A DNA stretch of 64,000 nt from Senimuribacter intestinalis (GTDB taxonomy: Bacteria; Bacillota; Clostridia; Peptostreptococcales; Anaerovoracaceae), in the NCBI GenBank assembly GCA_943192975.1, contig CALPCJ010000014.1, forward strand, positions 23,091 to 87,090. Reading direction: 5' to 3'. Each line of letters opens with the position of its first letter. The stretch's first letter is position 1. Positions 43,047 to 49,823 of the stretch are shown one piece after another. Under the pieces are notes generated by a model, which was given only the letters and a program-made list of their open reading frames with translations, ran no database searches and was not told the DNA's origin. Made by a program: the position numbers and the translations under genes.

Positions 43047-43171
43047 GAGCTTGCTCATAATCGCGTAAAACTCTTTACCCTGTGGGGAGCGTTTTTTTCG
43101 CCCGCAAATAAGCTGAGCTTAGCAGAACAAAGAACAACAGGGCAAAAGAAAAAAGCGCGCGTTTCTTTTGC
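43037..43171 (+). promoter_or_regulatory. Structured leader of the second tail module
   Basis: ACAGGGTAAAGAG (43037-43049) pairs perfectly with CTCTTTACCCTGT (43071-43083), with TTTTTTT 8 nt further on. A second hairpin pairs GCAAAAGAAA (43142-43151) with TTTCTTTTGC (43162-43171). The 160-nt leader could attenuate or protect the long tail transcript. Confidence 0.6.
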
Positions 43172-43205
43172 GAAAAGGAAATAAAAAGTCAAAGGAGGAA
43201 CATGT

Positions 43206-43655
43206 ATGGAGGTTAGAGAAAAAACAGCAGAAACAGGATTTAAACAAAGGGCTATAAAGATGATTGCCGCCAGCAGCGCGATTGCGGATGCCATCGGTGA
43301 GACAGATACGCAGGTGATTTTTTCCTACGGAATCGTGCCGGAAGACGCAGGTGGTCCGAAATGCTGCATTAGCGCAGAGGAGGCGGTTAGCGGAATATCG
43401 GAGGAGAATCCTTTTTTCAAAAAGCAGATTCTGGTCGTTACCATCTGGTGCCGCAGAGATTACATAGACGATAATGGGGTCAACCGGATGGATATGATAG
43501 AAGAGGAACTAGATCGTTTGTTTAACCGTTTTCAAAGCATAGGCAGGGGGGATATGAAGCTGATATCAACCTGGGAAGAACCGGCAGGCAGCGTATATAA
43601 CAAGAGAGTGATGCGCTTTCAGTCGATGGAACCTCTGCGCAGGCAGGGTGCGTAA
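43206..43655 (+). CDS. Putative tail terminator protein, non-contractile module
   Basis: A 149-residue protein in the position of siphophage tail-terminator genes, two genes before the tube. It is an alpha/beta protein with IWCRRDYIDDNGVNRMDMIE and a C-terminal MRFQSME strand, which suits that family. AAAGGAGG precedes the ATG. Assignment is by position and general look, not by a clear motif. Confidence 0.55.
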   Translation: MEVREKTAETGFKQRAIKMIAASSAIADAIGETDTQVIFSYGIVPEDAGGPKCCISAEEAVSGISEENPFFKKQILVVTIWCRRDYIDDNGVNRMDMIEEELDRLFNRFQSIGRGDMKLISTWEEPAGSVYNKRVMRFQSMEPLRRQGA

Positions 43656-43657
43656 CT

Positions 43658-44413
43658 ATGAACGCGCCCGCAGAGCTTTCACTTCTCCGCGGTGAAGACT
43701 ATGTAATCAATGCACATATAAAGATTCATCATCCGACCATAGGAGAAATAGCTGATTATGGTGAGGAGGAATATTGGAAGCTTGTCAGCCTGCTGACTGC
43801 CACACCTTTTGACTACAAAGTTGCCTTTTATGACATGGGGATTGACTATGAAGAAATCACGGACTTTGCGCTGTTTATCATGCTGACACAAAACCTGCCG
43901 AAGGAGGAGACAAAGATTTTATTTGGGGGTCTTGACTTTTCGAGGTTTCAGGTTTTTACAAGGCGTCAGGCGGGAAGCGACGGGGAAAATTCCGCGGAGG
44001 ATATCGTACTTCGCGACGCGGAAAGAGAGATTGTGATAGACGACGTGATTTATCAGCTGATTGCAGACCATCTGCGCCGTATGCACAGAATCAAAAGAAA
44101 TCAGAGAAAACCAGGCAATGAAATTACTAAGAAAATATATATTGAAGAGGATCGAAGAGCCCAGGAGAGAAACCGGGACAAGCCTTTTTCCTCTTTGCTG
44201 GCGCCGTTGATTTCGGGTCTTGTCAATTGTGCTGACTTCAAGTACACCTATGAAACCGTATGGGACCTGTGCCTGTACAACTTTTTCGACGCGGTACAAC
44301 GCATCAGAAAACTGAACAATTATCGAAATCTGATGACAGGCATTTACACAGGAAATATCGATGCCAAATCGATTTCGGACAAACAACTGGACTGGCTGGG
44401 CGACTTAGACTAA
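43658..44413 (+). CDS. Phage structural protein of unknown role
   Basis: A 251-residue protein, not recognised. It is mostly helical with a Lys/Arg-rich middle (HRIKRNQRKPGNEITKK) and ends SISDKQLDWLGDLD. It lies 2 nt after the previous gene and directly before the tube gene. An extra gene between terminator and tube is unusual in siphophages; it could be an adaptor or assembly factor. Confidence 0.55.
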   Translation: MNAPAELSLLRGEDYVINAHIKIHHPTIGEIADYGEEEYWKLVSLLTATPFDYKVAFYDMGIDYEEITDFALFIMLTQNLPKEETKILFGGLDFSRFQVFTRRQAGSDGENSAEDIVLRDAEREIVIDDVIYQLIADHLRRMHRIKRNQRKPGNEITKKIYIEEDRRAQERNRDKPFSSLLAPLISGLVNCADFKYTYETVWDLCLYNFFDAVQRIRKLNNYRNLMTGIYTGNIDAKSISDKQLDWLGDLD

Positions 44414-44454
44414 GCCCGGCGAAAAAAATTATAAAAATATTAGGAGGAAGAAAA

Positions 44455-45234
44455 ATGTTTAACGTAGAAAATTTAATTATCAACAGAATTCTTAGAGGTA
44501 CCCTTTTTGACAAGGCGACAGGAGAAGTGATTTTCTCCATCGACCAGATTAGTGATCCGTCACTGGAATGCTCCGGCGAGCAGGTCTTTGTAAATGACGC
44601 GATGGGTCAGAAAATCGCTGCATTTGACAGAACCAAGGATGCTAAGTTTACCGGTTCCAACGCGGTAGTAAACTTTGGACTGATGGCTGCGCAGCTGGGC
44701 TCTGACAAAGAGGTAGCAAATGCGGACAACAAGATTATCCTGCCGGCATTTGAACTGATTGAGGTGAAGGATGCGGCTAAAGTGTCCCTGGTAAACGAAC
44801 CGGCAGGCGATTTGAAGTACATCTATTCCACCCACTCGGATAAGAGCAAAAATAAGGCGTATCCGGCTGCGGTGGAAGCCAGCGCGGAAGCTTTTTCCAT
44901 CACTGGAAAAGAGATTACGCTGCCGACAGGCGCTTTCCAGGTTGGCGATTATGTAGCGGTTTGGTATGACAGAGAATCCGCTGAGGCTGTAAAGGTGACC
45001 AACACTGCGGAAAACTTCGCCAAGGGCGGCAAATTTGTACTGGAAGTACTGGCAGCTGATATCTGCGATGTGAATACCGAGTACTACGCGTATATTATCT
45101 TTAACAACGCGAAGATGGACAACGCTGTAACGCTGACCCTGACCAACGAAGCAAAGCACGGCTTCACTGTCAACGCGATGCAGGATTACTGTTCTCCAAC
45201 CAAAGAGCTGTTTACCATCGCAATGGCAAAATAA
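44455..45234 (+). CDS. Major tail tube protein, non-contractile module
   Basis: A 259-residue beta-rich protein, made in quantity judging by TAGGAGG and even codon use. The start at 44455 is set by that site. It has the N-terminal VENLIINRILRGTLFDKATG and C-terminal YIIFNNAKMDNAVTLTLTNE features of long-tail tube proteins. No sheath gene is near it, so the tail is non-contractile and flexible (F-type). Confidence 0.78.
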   Translation: MFNVENLIINRILRGTLFDKATGEVIFSIDQISDPSLECSGEQVFVNDAMGQKIAAFDRTKDAKFTGSNAVVNFGLMAAQLGSDKEVANADNKIILPAFELIEVKDAAKVSLVNEPAGDLKYIYSTHSDKSKNKAYPAAVEASAEAFSITGKEITLPTGAFQVGDYVAVWYDRESAEAVKVTNTAENFAKGGKFVLEVLAADICDVNTEYYAYIIFNNAKMDNAVTLTLTNEAKHGFTVNAMQDYCSPTKELFTIAMAK

Positions 45235-45260
45235 GGGAAACCTGAGAAAAGAGACAGGTT

Positions 45261-45557
45261 ATGGCAGAGAGACAGAACAATCATACCTGTATCCTGTGCG
45301 GTGCGGGCTACTATGCTTGTGATGACTGCAGCAAGATTAAAAGCTACACTGCATGGCGGACGGTCTGCTGCAGCCAGCGCCATTATTTAATCTATCTGGT
45401 GTTGAAAAGCTATCAGAAAGGACTTACAGACGCAGAAGGAGCGCAGGCAGAGCTTGCGGATTTTGGGATTTTGCCGGGACAGCCCTCCTATGGCTTTGTA
45501 CCAGGCGCGGAAAAACTGATCAATGAAATTTTTATAAAAGCACAGGAGAAAAATTGA
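45261..45557 (+). CDS. Small cysteine-rich phage protein
   Basis: A 98-residue protein with CILCGAGYYACDDC near the N terminus, likely a zinc-binding site, and a helical C terminus. It lies between tube and chaperone genes. Not recognised. Confidence 0.6.
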   Translation: MAERQNNHTCILCGAGYYACDDCSKIKSYTAWRTVCCSQRHYLIYLVLKSYQKGLTDAEGAQAELADFGILPGQPSYGFVPGAEKLINEIFIKAQEKN

Positions 45558-45624
45558 ACTTGCGGGGAGCTGGAAGAAAAAACCATGCTCCCTGTTTTCA
45601 TACTAAAATGGAGGAGAGAAGAAC

Positions 45625-46224
45625 ATGAAACAGATGACAAAGAAAGAAATGAAAGTTTTAGATAAATTGGTATCCGGAGATTTAACCGGTGCGGTACAGA
45701 TTTCTGCAGGTGAAGAGGAAACGGCTTGTGTGCAGTACCGCAGACGGATTTCCATGGGGAAAATGCTGATGATGGTGGACACTGTGGCCTACGCGGCAAC
45801 CTGTGACGGAAATTACAATCCTGTCGCCAGAGACATGATGCTGTCCCGCTTTATTTTAGAATACTTTACTAACATCCCAGTACCTATAGACGAGAAGCAG
45901 GCGTCACCGCAGGTCGCGGACTTGGCAAAGTGCTACGCATACGTCTTTCAGACGGGGCTTTATCAGGAACTGATGGCAGATACAGAGCTTCCGTTTATCG
46001 AAGGATATATCGACAAGAAGCTTGCCTTTGATATGGAGGAGCAGCACGGCATGAATCGTTTGGCGGGTAAAACGGAGCAGCTGCTGGAAGAAGCATTAGC
46101 GGCATGGAAGCAGCTTTCCGCACAACTTGAGGCGCAGCCAGAGACGACAGGCAGAGAGGCAAAGCCGCAGTCCGGTCAGACGCCGGGAAATTCCGCTGCG
46201 GTGGATAAAAAGATACTGTCCTAG
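45625..46224 (+). CDS. Putative tail assembly chaperone, non-contractile module
   Basis: A 199-residue helical protein located between tube and tape measure, where siphophages encode the chaperone. The C terminus is Pro/Gln-rich and disordered-looking (PETTGREAKPQSGQTPGNSA). I find no convincing slippery site or downstream -1 frame, in contrast to the contractile module. The region just after it is disrupted by repeats, so a second chaperone frame may have been lost. Confidence 0.6.
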   Translation: MKQMTKKEMKVLDKLVSGDLTGAVQISAGEEETACVQYRRRISMGKMLMMVDTVAYAATCDGNYNPVARDMMLSRFILEYFTNIPVPIDEKQASPQVADLAKCYAYVFQTGLYQELMADTELPFIEGYIDKKLAFDMEEQHGMNRLAGKTEQLLEEALAAWKQLSAQLEAQPETTGREAKPQSGQTPGNSAAVDKKILS

Positions 46225-46253
46225 TGCCTGCTAAAGGTGCGTAACGGGAAAAA

Positions 46254-46352
46254 TGACACAATCTCTTTCAATTTAGGTGTAAAGTGTCACTTTTATGATT
46301 TATGTTTTTGAAGAAATGACACTTTACCCCATTTTTACGATACGAAGTGTCA
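46254..46352. repeat. Double-hairpin element, copy 3
   Basis: Two 36-nt inverted repeats (46254-46289 and 46317-46352), 27 nt apart, the same geometry as in the chromosome at 1.7-2.1 kb. The arms here are TGACAC/GTGTCA instead of TGACCG/CGGTCA, so both arms of both hairpins changed together. The linker shares TGTTTTTGA with copy 1. Confidence 0.7.
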
Positions 46353-46405
46353 GATTTGTCCCCAAAAGTCGATACACAATTGAAAGCAGGTAAACTTGGA
46401 TTTTT

Positions 46406-46504
46406 TGACCGTATTGGTCTAATCTTAGTTATTTACGGTCAGAAATGCCGTAACAGGATTTTCAAACTTGACCGCATGACAGCATTTTTGTTGCTATACG
46501 GTCA
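46406..46504. repeat. Double-hairpin element, copy 4
   Basis: Two 36-nt inverted repeats (46406-46441 and 46469-46504), 27 nt apart, with arms TGACCG and CGGTCA. It sits just upstream of the tape-measure remnant. Confidence 0.7.
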
Positions 46505-46554
46505 GATTATGAATTTCAGAACAAAAAAACGACTTCATGCGTTTGCCCTGCGAT

Positions 46555-46745
46555 CAGTAGTAAGAGCTTTCTTGTGAAAGTAACAGAGTGAAATATGAAG
46601 GGCAGCAGCCAAAAAGAGTTGGATTTGAAAAATATTTTTCTTATACAACAAGTAGCAAAGGAATTGTAATCCGTGACAGGGAATTGGATGCTGTTAAAAA
46701 GTATAATCTGACCCTAAAGGGTGGAATGAAAAGCAGCTTCTACAT
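46555..46745 (+). pseudogene. Degenerate copy of the second tape-measure gene (internal 5' segment)
   Basis: From CAGTAGTAAGAGCTTTC onward this matches 49791-49965, with many substitutions and frame breaks: AAATATGAAGG, GTTGGATT, GTAATCCG and AATTGGA blocks are shared. It has no open frame. It shows that the tape-measure 5' region was once duplicated here. The following 170 nt to the IS show nothing recognisable. Confidence 0.8.
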
Positions 46746-46926
46746 ACAAAGTCTTGCAGCCTGATTTCGCAAATATTAAAACAATATTTTAAAGGAGTTA
46801 TCCAAAGCCTGCAAATAAAAAGTCAAGGCTAAATTGAAAGAACTTTGAAAATTTTATACAGGTTGCAAAAGGGTATCAAAATAAGACCACCACATTGTGC
46901 TGGTCTATCAGAAAGGTATGTATATA

Positions 46927-48138
46927 TTATTCTGATTGAGGAAGTGATGCAAGATATTCTTTCACTCGCCCATAGTAGATTCTCAAAAATTTATTAGCTC
47001 CGGCAGTCATGTAAACGTAGTAAGGCTTACCTTGGGAACGCTTCTTGTCTAAAAACTGATATACAGGATCGTCCTGTGGCATTGTTTTGATAAGAACATC
47101 CATTACAAGAAACAGCGTTTTCCGTAAATCAGCAGAGCCGCGTTTTGATGTAGGAACACTTTTCTGTGAGAAGGTTCCGGATTCATTTACACCAGGGTCA
47201 ACACCAGCAAATGCTGTAACAGCACCTTTGTGAGTAAAGCGAGTAACATCTCCGATTTCCGCAATAAGCTGTGGACCAAGAGATGGACCGACGCCGTTCA
47301 TTGCCATAACAATGGGATATTCAGGGAGCTTTGAGGCTGTATCATTCATCAAGATGCGCAGTTCCTCAACAGTAGAGGAAGCACTGTTGAGTTGCTCAAC
47401 TGCTTGTTTGATGATTCGTTTGGTTATTTCATCCTTGGGAAGTACAGGAACAAGTTCCTTAGCTTTTCCATAGATTTCTTCGGCTTTTGATTTGCTGAAG
47501 TTGTACTTCTTGCGTTTGCACCATTTCTGATAGTGGTCAGTAAAGGCGTTTAAAGACATTTTACGAACACAGTCCACATGCCAGTATATAGATGCAAAAT
47601 CAACCCATTTCTGGCTGCCGTCACTTCGTGCAGGACTGTCGAAGTAAGTATTTACGCCAGGATAAGTCTGATCAAGGATGCCAATAAGGTTATTTTTCAT
47701 GGCAGTTTTGTGCTTCATATAGAAACCAAACTGACGGTTCATGGTTTTAAGTTGGTTGCGTAATTCGTCCATAAGACTATACTGTTTCAGATTCTGCCAC
47801 TTGTCAAGAGCATAGCGAGCAATCTTCACTGCATCTGCTTTGTCGGATTTGACTTTACGAAGAGAATCATTATCAAAGTCTTTGATTAGTTTGGGATTGA
47901 TTGTGCTGACGAAAATGTCTGCCTCGGAAAGCTGATGAGCAAGGACTTCGTAATAACGTCCAGTATGCTCCATCACGACACGGGATTCACCATCAACGGA
48001 ATGGATGAGATCAACAAGAGAATTAATATCATGGGATGTGTGCTTGATTTCAAAAGGACTGTAAACAATCTCACCGAAAGGGCGTAAGATTGCCACCATG
48101 CTTTTACCTTTGGAAACATCGATACCTACTGCGTTCAT
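46927..48138 (-). CDS. IS110-family DEDD recombinase
   Basis: A 403-residue protein with both IS110 domains. The RuvC-like DEDD domain has GIDVSKGKSMVAIL (first Asp), MEHTGRYYEV (Glu) and KADAVKIARYA (Asp). The C-terminal Transposase_20 domain has MNGVGPSLGPQLIAEIG and a SVPTSKRGSADLRKTL segment carrying the catalytic serine. Length is normal and the frame is intact, so the element may still be active. IS110 recombinases use a bridge RNA that pairs with both target and donor DNA. Confidence 0.95.
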   Translation of the reverse strand: MNAVGIDVSKGKSMVAILRPFGEIVYSPFEIKHTSHDINSLVDLIHSVDGESRVVMEHTGRYYEVLAHQLSEADIFVSTINPKLIKDFDNDSLRKVKSDKADAVKIARYALDKWQNLKQYSLMDELRNQLKTMNRQFGFYMKHKTAMKNNLIGILDQTYPGVNTYFDSPARSDGSQKWVDFASIYWHVDCVRKMSLNAFTDHYQKWCKRKKYNFSKSKAEEIYGKAKELVPVLPKDEITKRIIKQAVEQLNSASSTVEELRILMNDTASKLPEYPIVMAMNGVGPSLGPQLIAEIGDVTRFTHKGAVTAFAGVDPGVNESGTFSQKSVPTSKRGSADLRKTLFLVMDVLIKTMPQDDPVYQFLDKKRSQGKPYYVYMTAGANKFLRIYYGRVKEYLASLPQSE

Positions 48139-48337
48139 AAATTAGTCACTCCTTAAGATGTATTGCAATGGATAAGAACCAGTTTTACTCATTGCCTATT
48201 CAATCTACTGTGGTGTGACACGAACGTACCTATTGGCCATAAAACGAACGCTGCGAATGAGGAGCTGGTTATCAGTCTTTGATGCGGACGCGAAGTCCAA
48301 GAAAGGTAGACGATATACCGATTGCTCCATCATTATA
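48139..48337 (-). ncRNA. Predicted IS110 bridge RNA
   Basis: On the minus strand TATAAT (48337-48332), with a weak TTACCC 18 nt upstream, would start a transcript near 48325. This leaves about 185 nt of structured, non-coding leader before the recombinase ATG, close to the 177-nt bridge RNA known for IS621. Its position upstream of the gene fits the IS110 subgroup. Target and donor loops are not assigned. Confidence 0.6.
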
Positions 48338-48420
48338 CAGCTTAAGCAACAAGATGGGTAATTCCTTACTGGCTGTAAGGGATATTAACCATATTTATAT
48401 TGTAGTAGAAAGGAGGACAT

Positions 48421-48810
48421 ATGTCAGAAAGTAAAACAAAACACACGGTGAAAACCGAAGTTGTCATTGACAACAAAGAAGCCCTTGCAAAGCAAGTGCA
48501 GAAAGAACTGGAACAGGCAGTTGCGAAATCAACGAGCAAATTGCACACTGCACCGCTGGAAGTAGGCGTGAAACTGTCACAGAAGGACATCTCGCGGATG
48601 AAAGCGGAATTAAAGGATTTACATGTTGCAATTCCGAAGATTCAGCAGACCGTGGAGGTGAAAGTAAAGCCAAAGGTGGACGATTCATATTTTTCATTGA
48701 ATCAGATGATAACCCGTACGGTTGATAATTTGCCGACATCTGTACCGGGCTGGCTTGAAAAGAATAAAATCATAGGTAAACAATTTGCCCGCTTACCGCA
48801 AGTCTATTAG
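48421..48810 (+). CDS. N-terminal exon of the second tape measure protein
   Basis: A 129-residue frame with AAAGGAGG before the ATG. It is a charged coiled-coil (KEALAKQVQKELEQAVAKST) followed by SLNQMITRTVDNLPTSVPGW and NKIIGKQF, the usual first part of a siphophage tape measure. It runs into a stop at TAG 48810, where a group I intron begins. It likely joins the large downstream frame after splicing, if the intron still works. Confidence 0.7.
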   Translation: MSESKTKHTVKTEVVIDNKEALAKQVQKELEQAVAKSTSKLHTAPLEVGVKLSQKDISRMKAELKDLHVAIPKIQQTVEVKVKPKVDDSYFSLNQMITRTVDNLPTSVPGWLEKNKIIGKQFARLPQVY

Positions 48811-49155
48811 GCAAGCGTTAGGCTGTCAGCCATGTAGCTGATATGAAGCTTTCAAATTGCTGGAACTGGCTAAAGACTGCAAGACCAAAGCGGAATCGGA
48901 AACGATAGACGTCATGGTGGGGAAACCCGGAAAAAACATGCAGGATGGTATAGGCTGAGAAAAAGCCGCTGAAAGATAGCGGTGCTAAGTACTGTAAAAT
49001 GCCAAATCAGCAGCCAAGCCCCTAAACGTGAATTGCAAGGGGAAGGTTCAACGACTGTAAGGAAGCCGGAGTTATCGAAAAGATAGCTTTGAAGAGACAG
49101 TCTGAACTGCAGGGAGAGCCTGCAGAGCAGGGATGAAGTGCCCTGCCGCCGTAAT
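48800..49155 (+). ncRNA. Group I intron (catalytic core)
   Basis: The four conserved core blocks are in order: P AAATTGCTGGAAC (48854-48866), Q AATCAGCAGCC (49005-49015), R GGTTCAACGACTGTAA (49045-49060) and S AAGAGACAGTCTGAAC (49092-49107). GACTGT in R pairs with ACAGTC in S (P7). Two GC hairpins (P9-like) follow to about 49150. No endonuclease gene lies in it. I could not fix the splice sites; sequence after 49155 does not resume the tape-measure frame. Confidence 0.85.
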
Positions 49156-49157
49156 AC

Positions 49158-49187
49158 TAAAAAAGAAAAAGGCACAAAAGCGCCTTC
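49158..49187 (-). terminator. Terminator of the zinc-ribbon mini-operon
   Basis: On the minus strand AAGGCGC TTTT GTGCCTT, then TTTCTTTTTT. Confidence 0.75.
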
Positions 49188-49211
49188 GTATACTGAATAG
49201 ATGTGAAAGAA

Positions 49212-49448
49212 TTAGAGTGGCCACATATATCCGCAGTTTTTGCAGATACCACGGTCGTTTATGGTAGCGACTAACCCGTTGCCGAGATCCCAACCGGGAC
49301 CGGTGGAACCGATTCCATCTGAGCCGTACTCAACACCACCGCCATCGGTTTCAACATTGGTGGAAAAACAACGCGGGCAGTGGAGTTTTTTACTTTCTTC
49401 AATTTGTTCATTTATTTCATCAACAATCTTTTGATCGAAAGTACCCAT
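49212..49448 (-). CDS. Small zinc-ribbon protein
   Basis: A 78-residue protein with CPRCFSTNVETDGG near residue 24 and CKNCGYMWPL at the C terminus, forming one split zinc ribbon. Its start overlaps the end of the gene at 49412-49726 by 37 nt, so the two are co-transcribed. Oriented against the tail genes, with its own terminator. Function unknown. Confidence 0.7.
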   Translation of the reverse strand: MGTFDQKIVDEINEQIEESKKLHCPRCFSTNVETDGGGVEYGSDGIGSTGPGWDLGNGLVATINDRGICKNCGYMWPL

Positions 49449-49726
49449 TGGAGCAATAACTTGCTTATGAGCAAAGGCAAGAACACTATCAAAAGGGGTG
49501 CAACCAAGACGATTCTTAGGGGGGCATCAGGTTGCTGTTCGAGAATAGCTTCCCATTCTTCATAGGACTTGCCAGTATTGGTAAGTTGCCCTCCATGTTT
49601 TTTTCCGCAAAATGGACAAGTGCGAGTAAGGGAAGGATTTTCAAGAAAATCTGCTTCTTCTCTAAAGAAATCACATTTATTACAGAGAAATAAATTGCCA
49701 TTAAACTTTTTTCCAACAAGTGGCAT
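49412..49726 (-). CDS. Zinc-ribbon protein with C-terminal membrane segment
   Basis: A 104-residue protein starting MPLVGKKFNGNLFLCNKCDF. The zinc ribbon CNKC...CPFCGKKHGG is followed by a hydrophobic C-terminal segment (IVLVAPLLIVFLPLLI). The start at 49726 is supported by GAGGTGATGATA and a promoter just upstream; a longer frame to 49825 overlaps that promoter. It is the first gene of a two-gene inverted mini-operon beside the tape-measure gene. Confidence 0.72.
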   Translation of the reverse strand: MPLVGKKFNGNLFLCNKCDFFREEADFLENPSLTRTCPFCGKKHGGQLTNTGKSYEEWEAILEQQPDAPLRIVLVAPLLIVFLPLLISKLLLQWVLSIKRLLMK

Positions 49727-49748
49727 TATCATCACCTCGCTTTTATTC

Positions 49749-49777
49749 AGTATATCATTATCTAAGATGATTTTCAA
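49749..49777 (-). promoter_or_regulatory. Promoter of the inverted zinc-ribbon mini-operon
   Basis: On the minus strand TTGAAA (49777-49772) and TATACT (49754-49749) have a 17-nt spacer, 22 nt before the start codon. A consensus-type promoter suggests expression without induction. Confidence 0.8.
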
Positions 49778-49823
49778 TGATAGATTACGGTCAGTAGCAA
49801 GAGCTTCTTGTGAAAGTAACAGC

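Larger units (their letters stand above)
46880..48400 (-). mobile_element. IS110-family insertion sequence
   Basis: It consists of the recombinase gene 46927-48138, a long non-coding leader upstream of it (48139 to about 48400) and a short 3' flank with the hairpin GACCACC...GGTC near 46886-46906. IS110 elements lack terminal inverted repeats and make no clear target duplication, so the exact ends are not fixed. It is inserted between the chaperone gene and the tape-measure start. Confidence 0.75.

Noticed and set aside
42985..43184. Plus-strand 70-residue frame overlapping P7 and its leader
   Set aside because: Covers a promoter and two hairpins, has no ribosome binding site and a low-complexity basic tail.
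49569..49823. Upstream extension of the second tape-measure frame
   Set aside because: It overlaps the inverted zinc-ribbon gene and its promoter, and its translation is not coiled-coil-like; more likely an accidental open frame.
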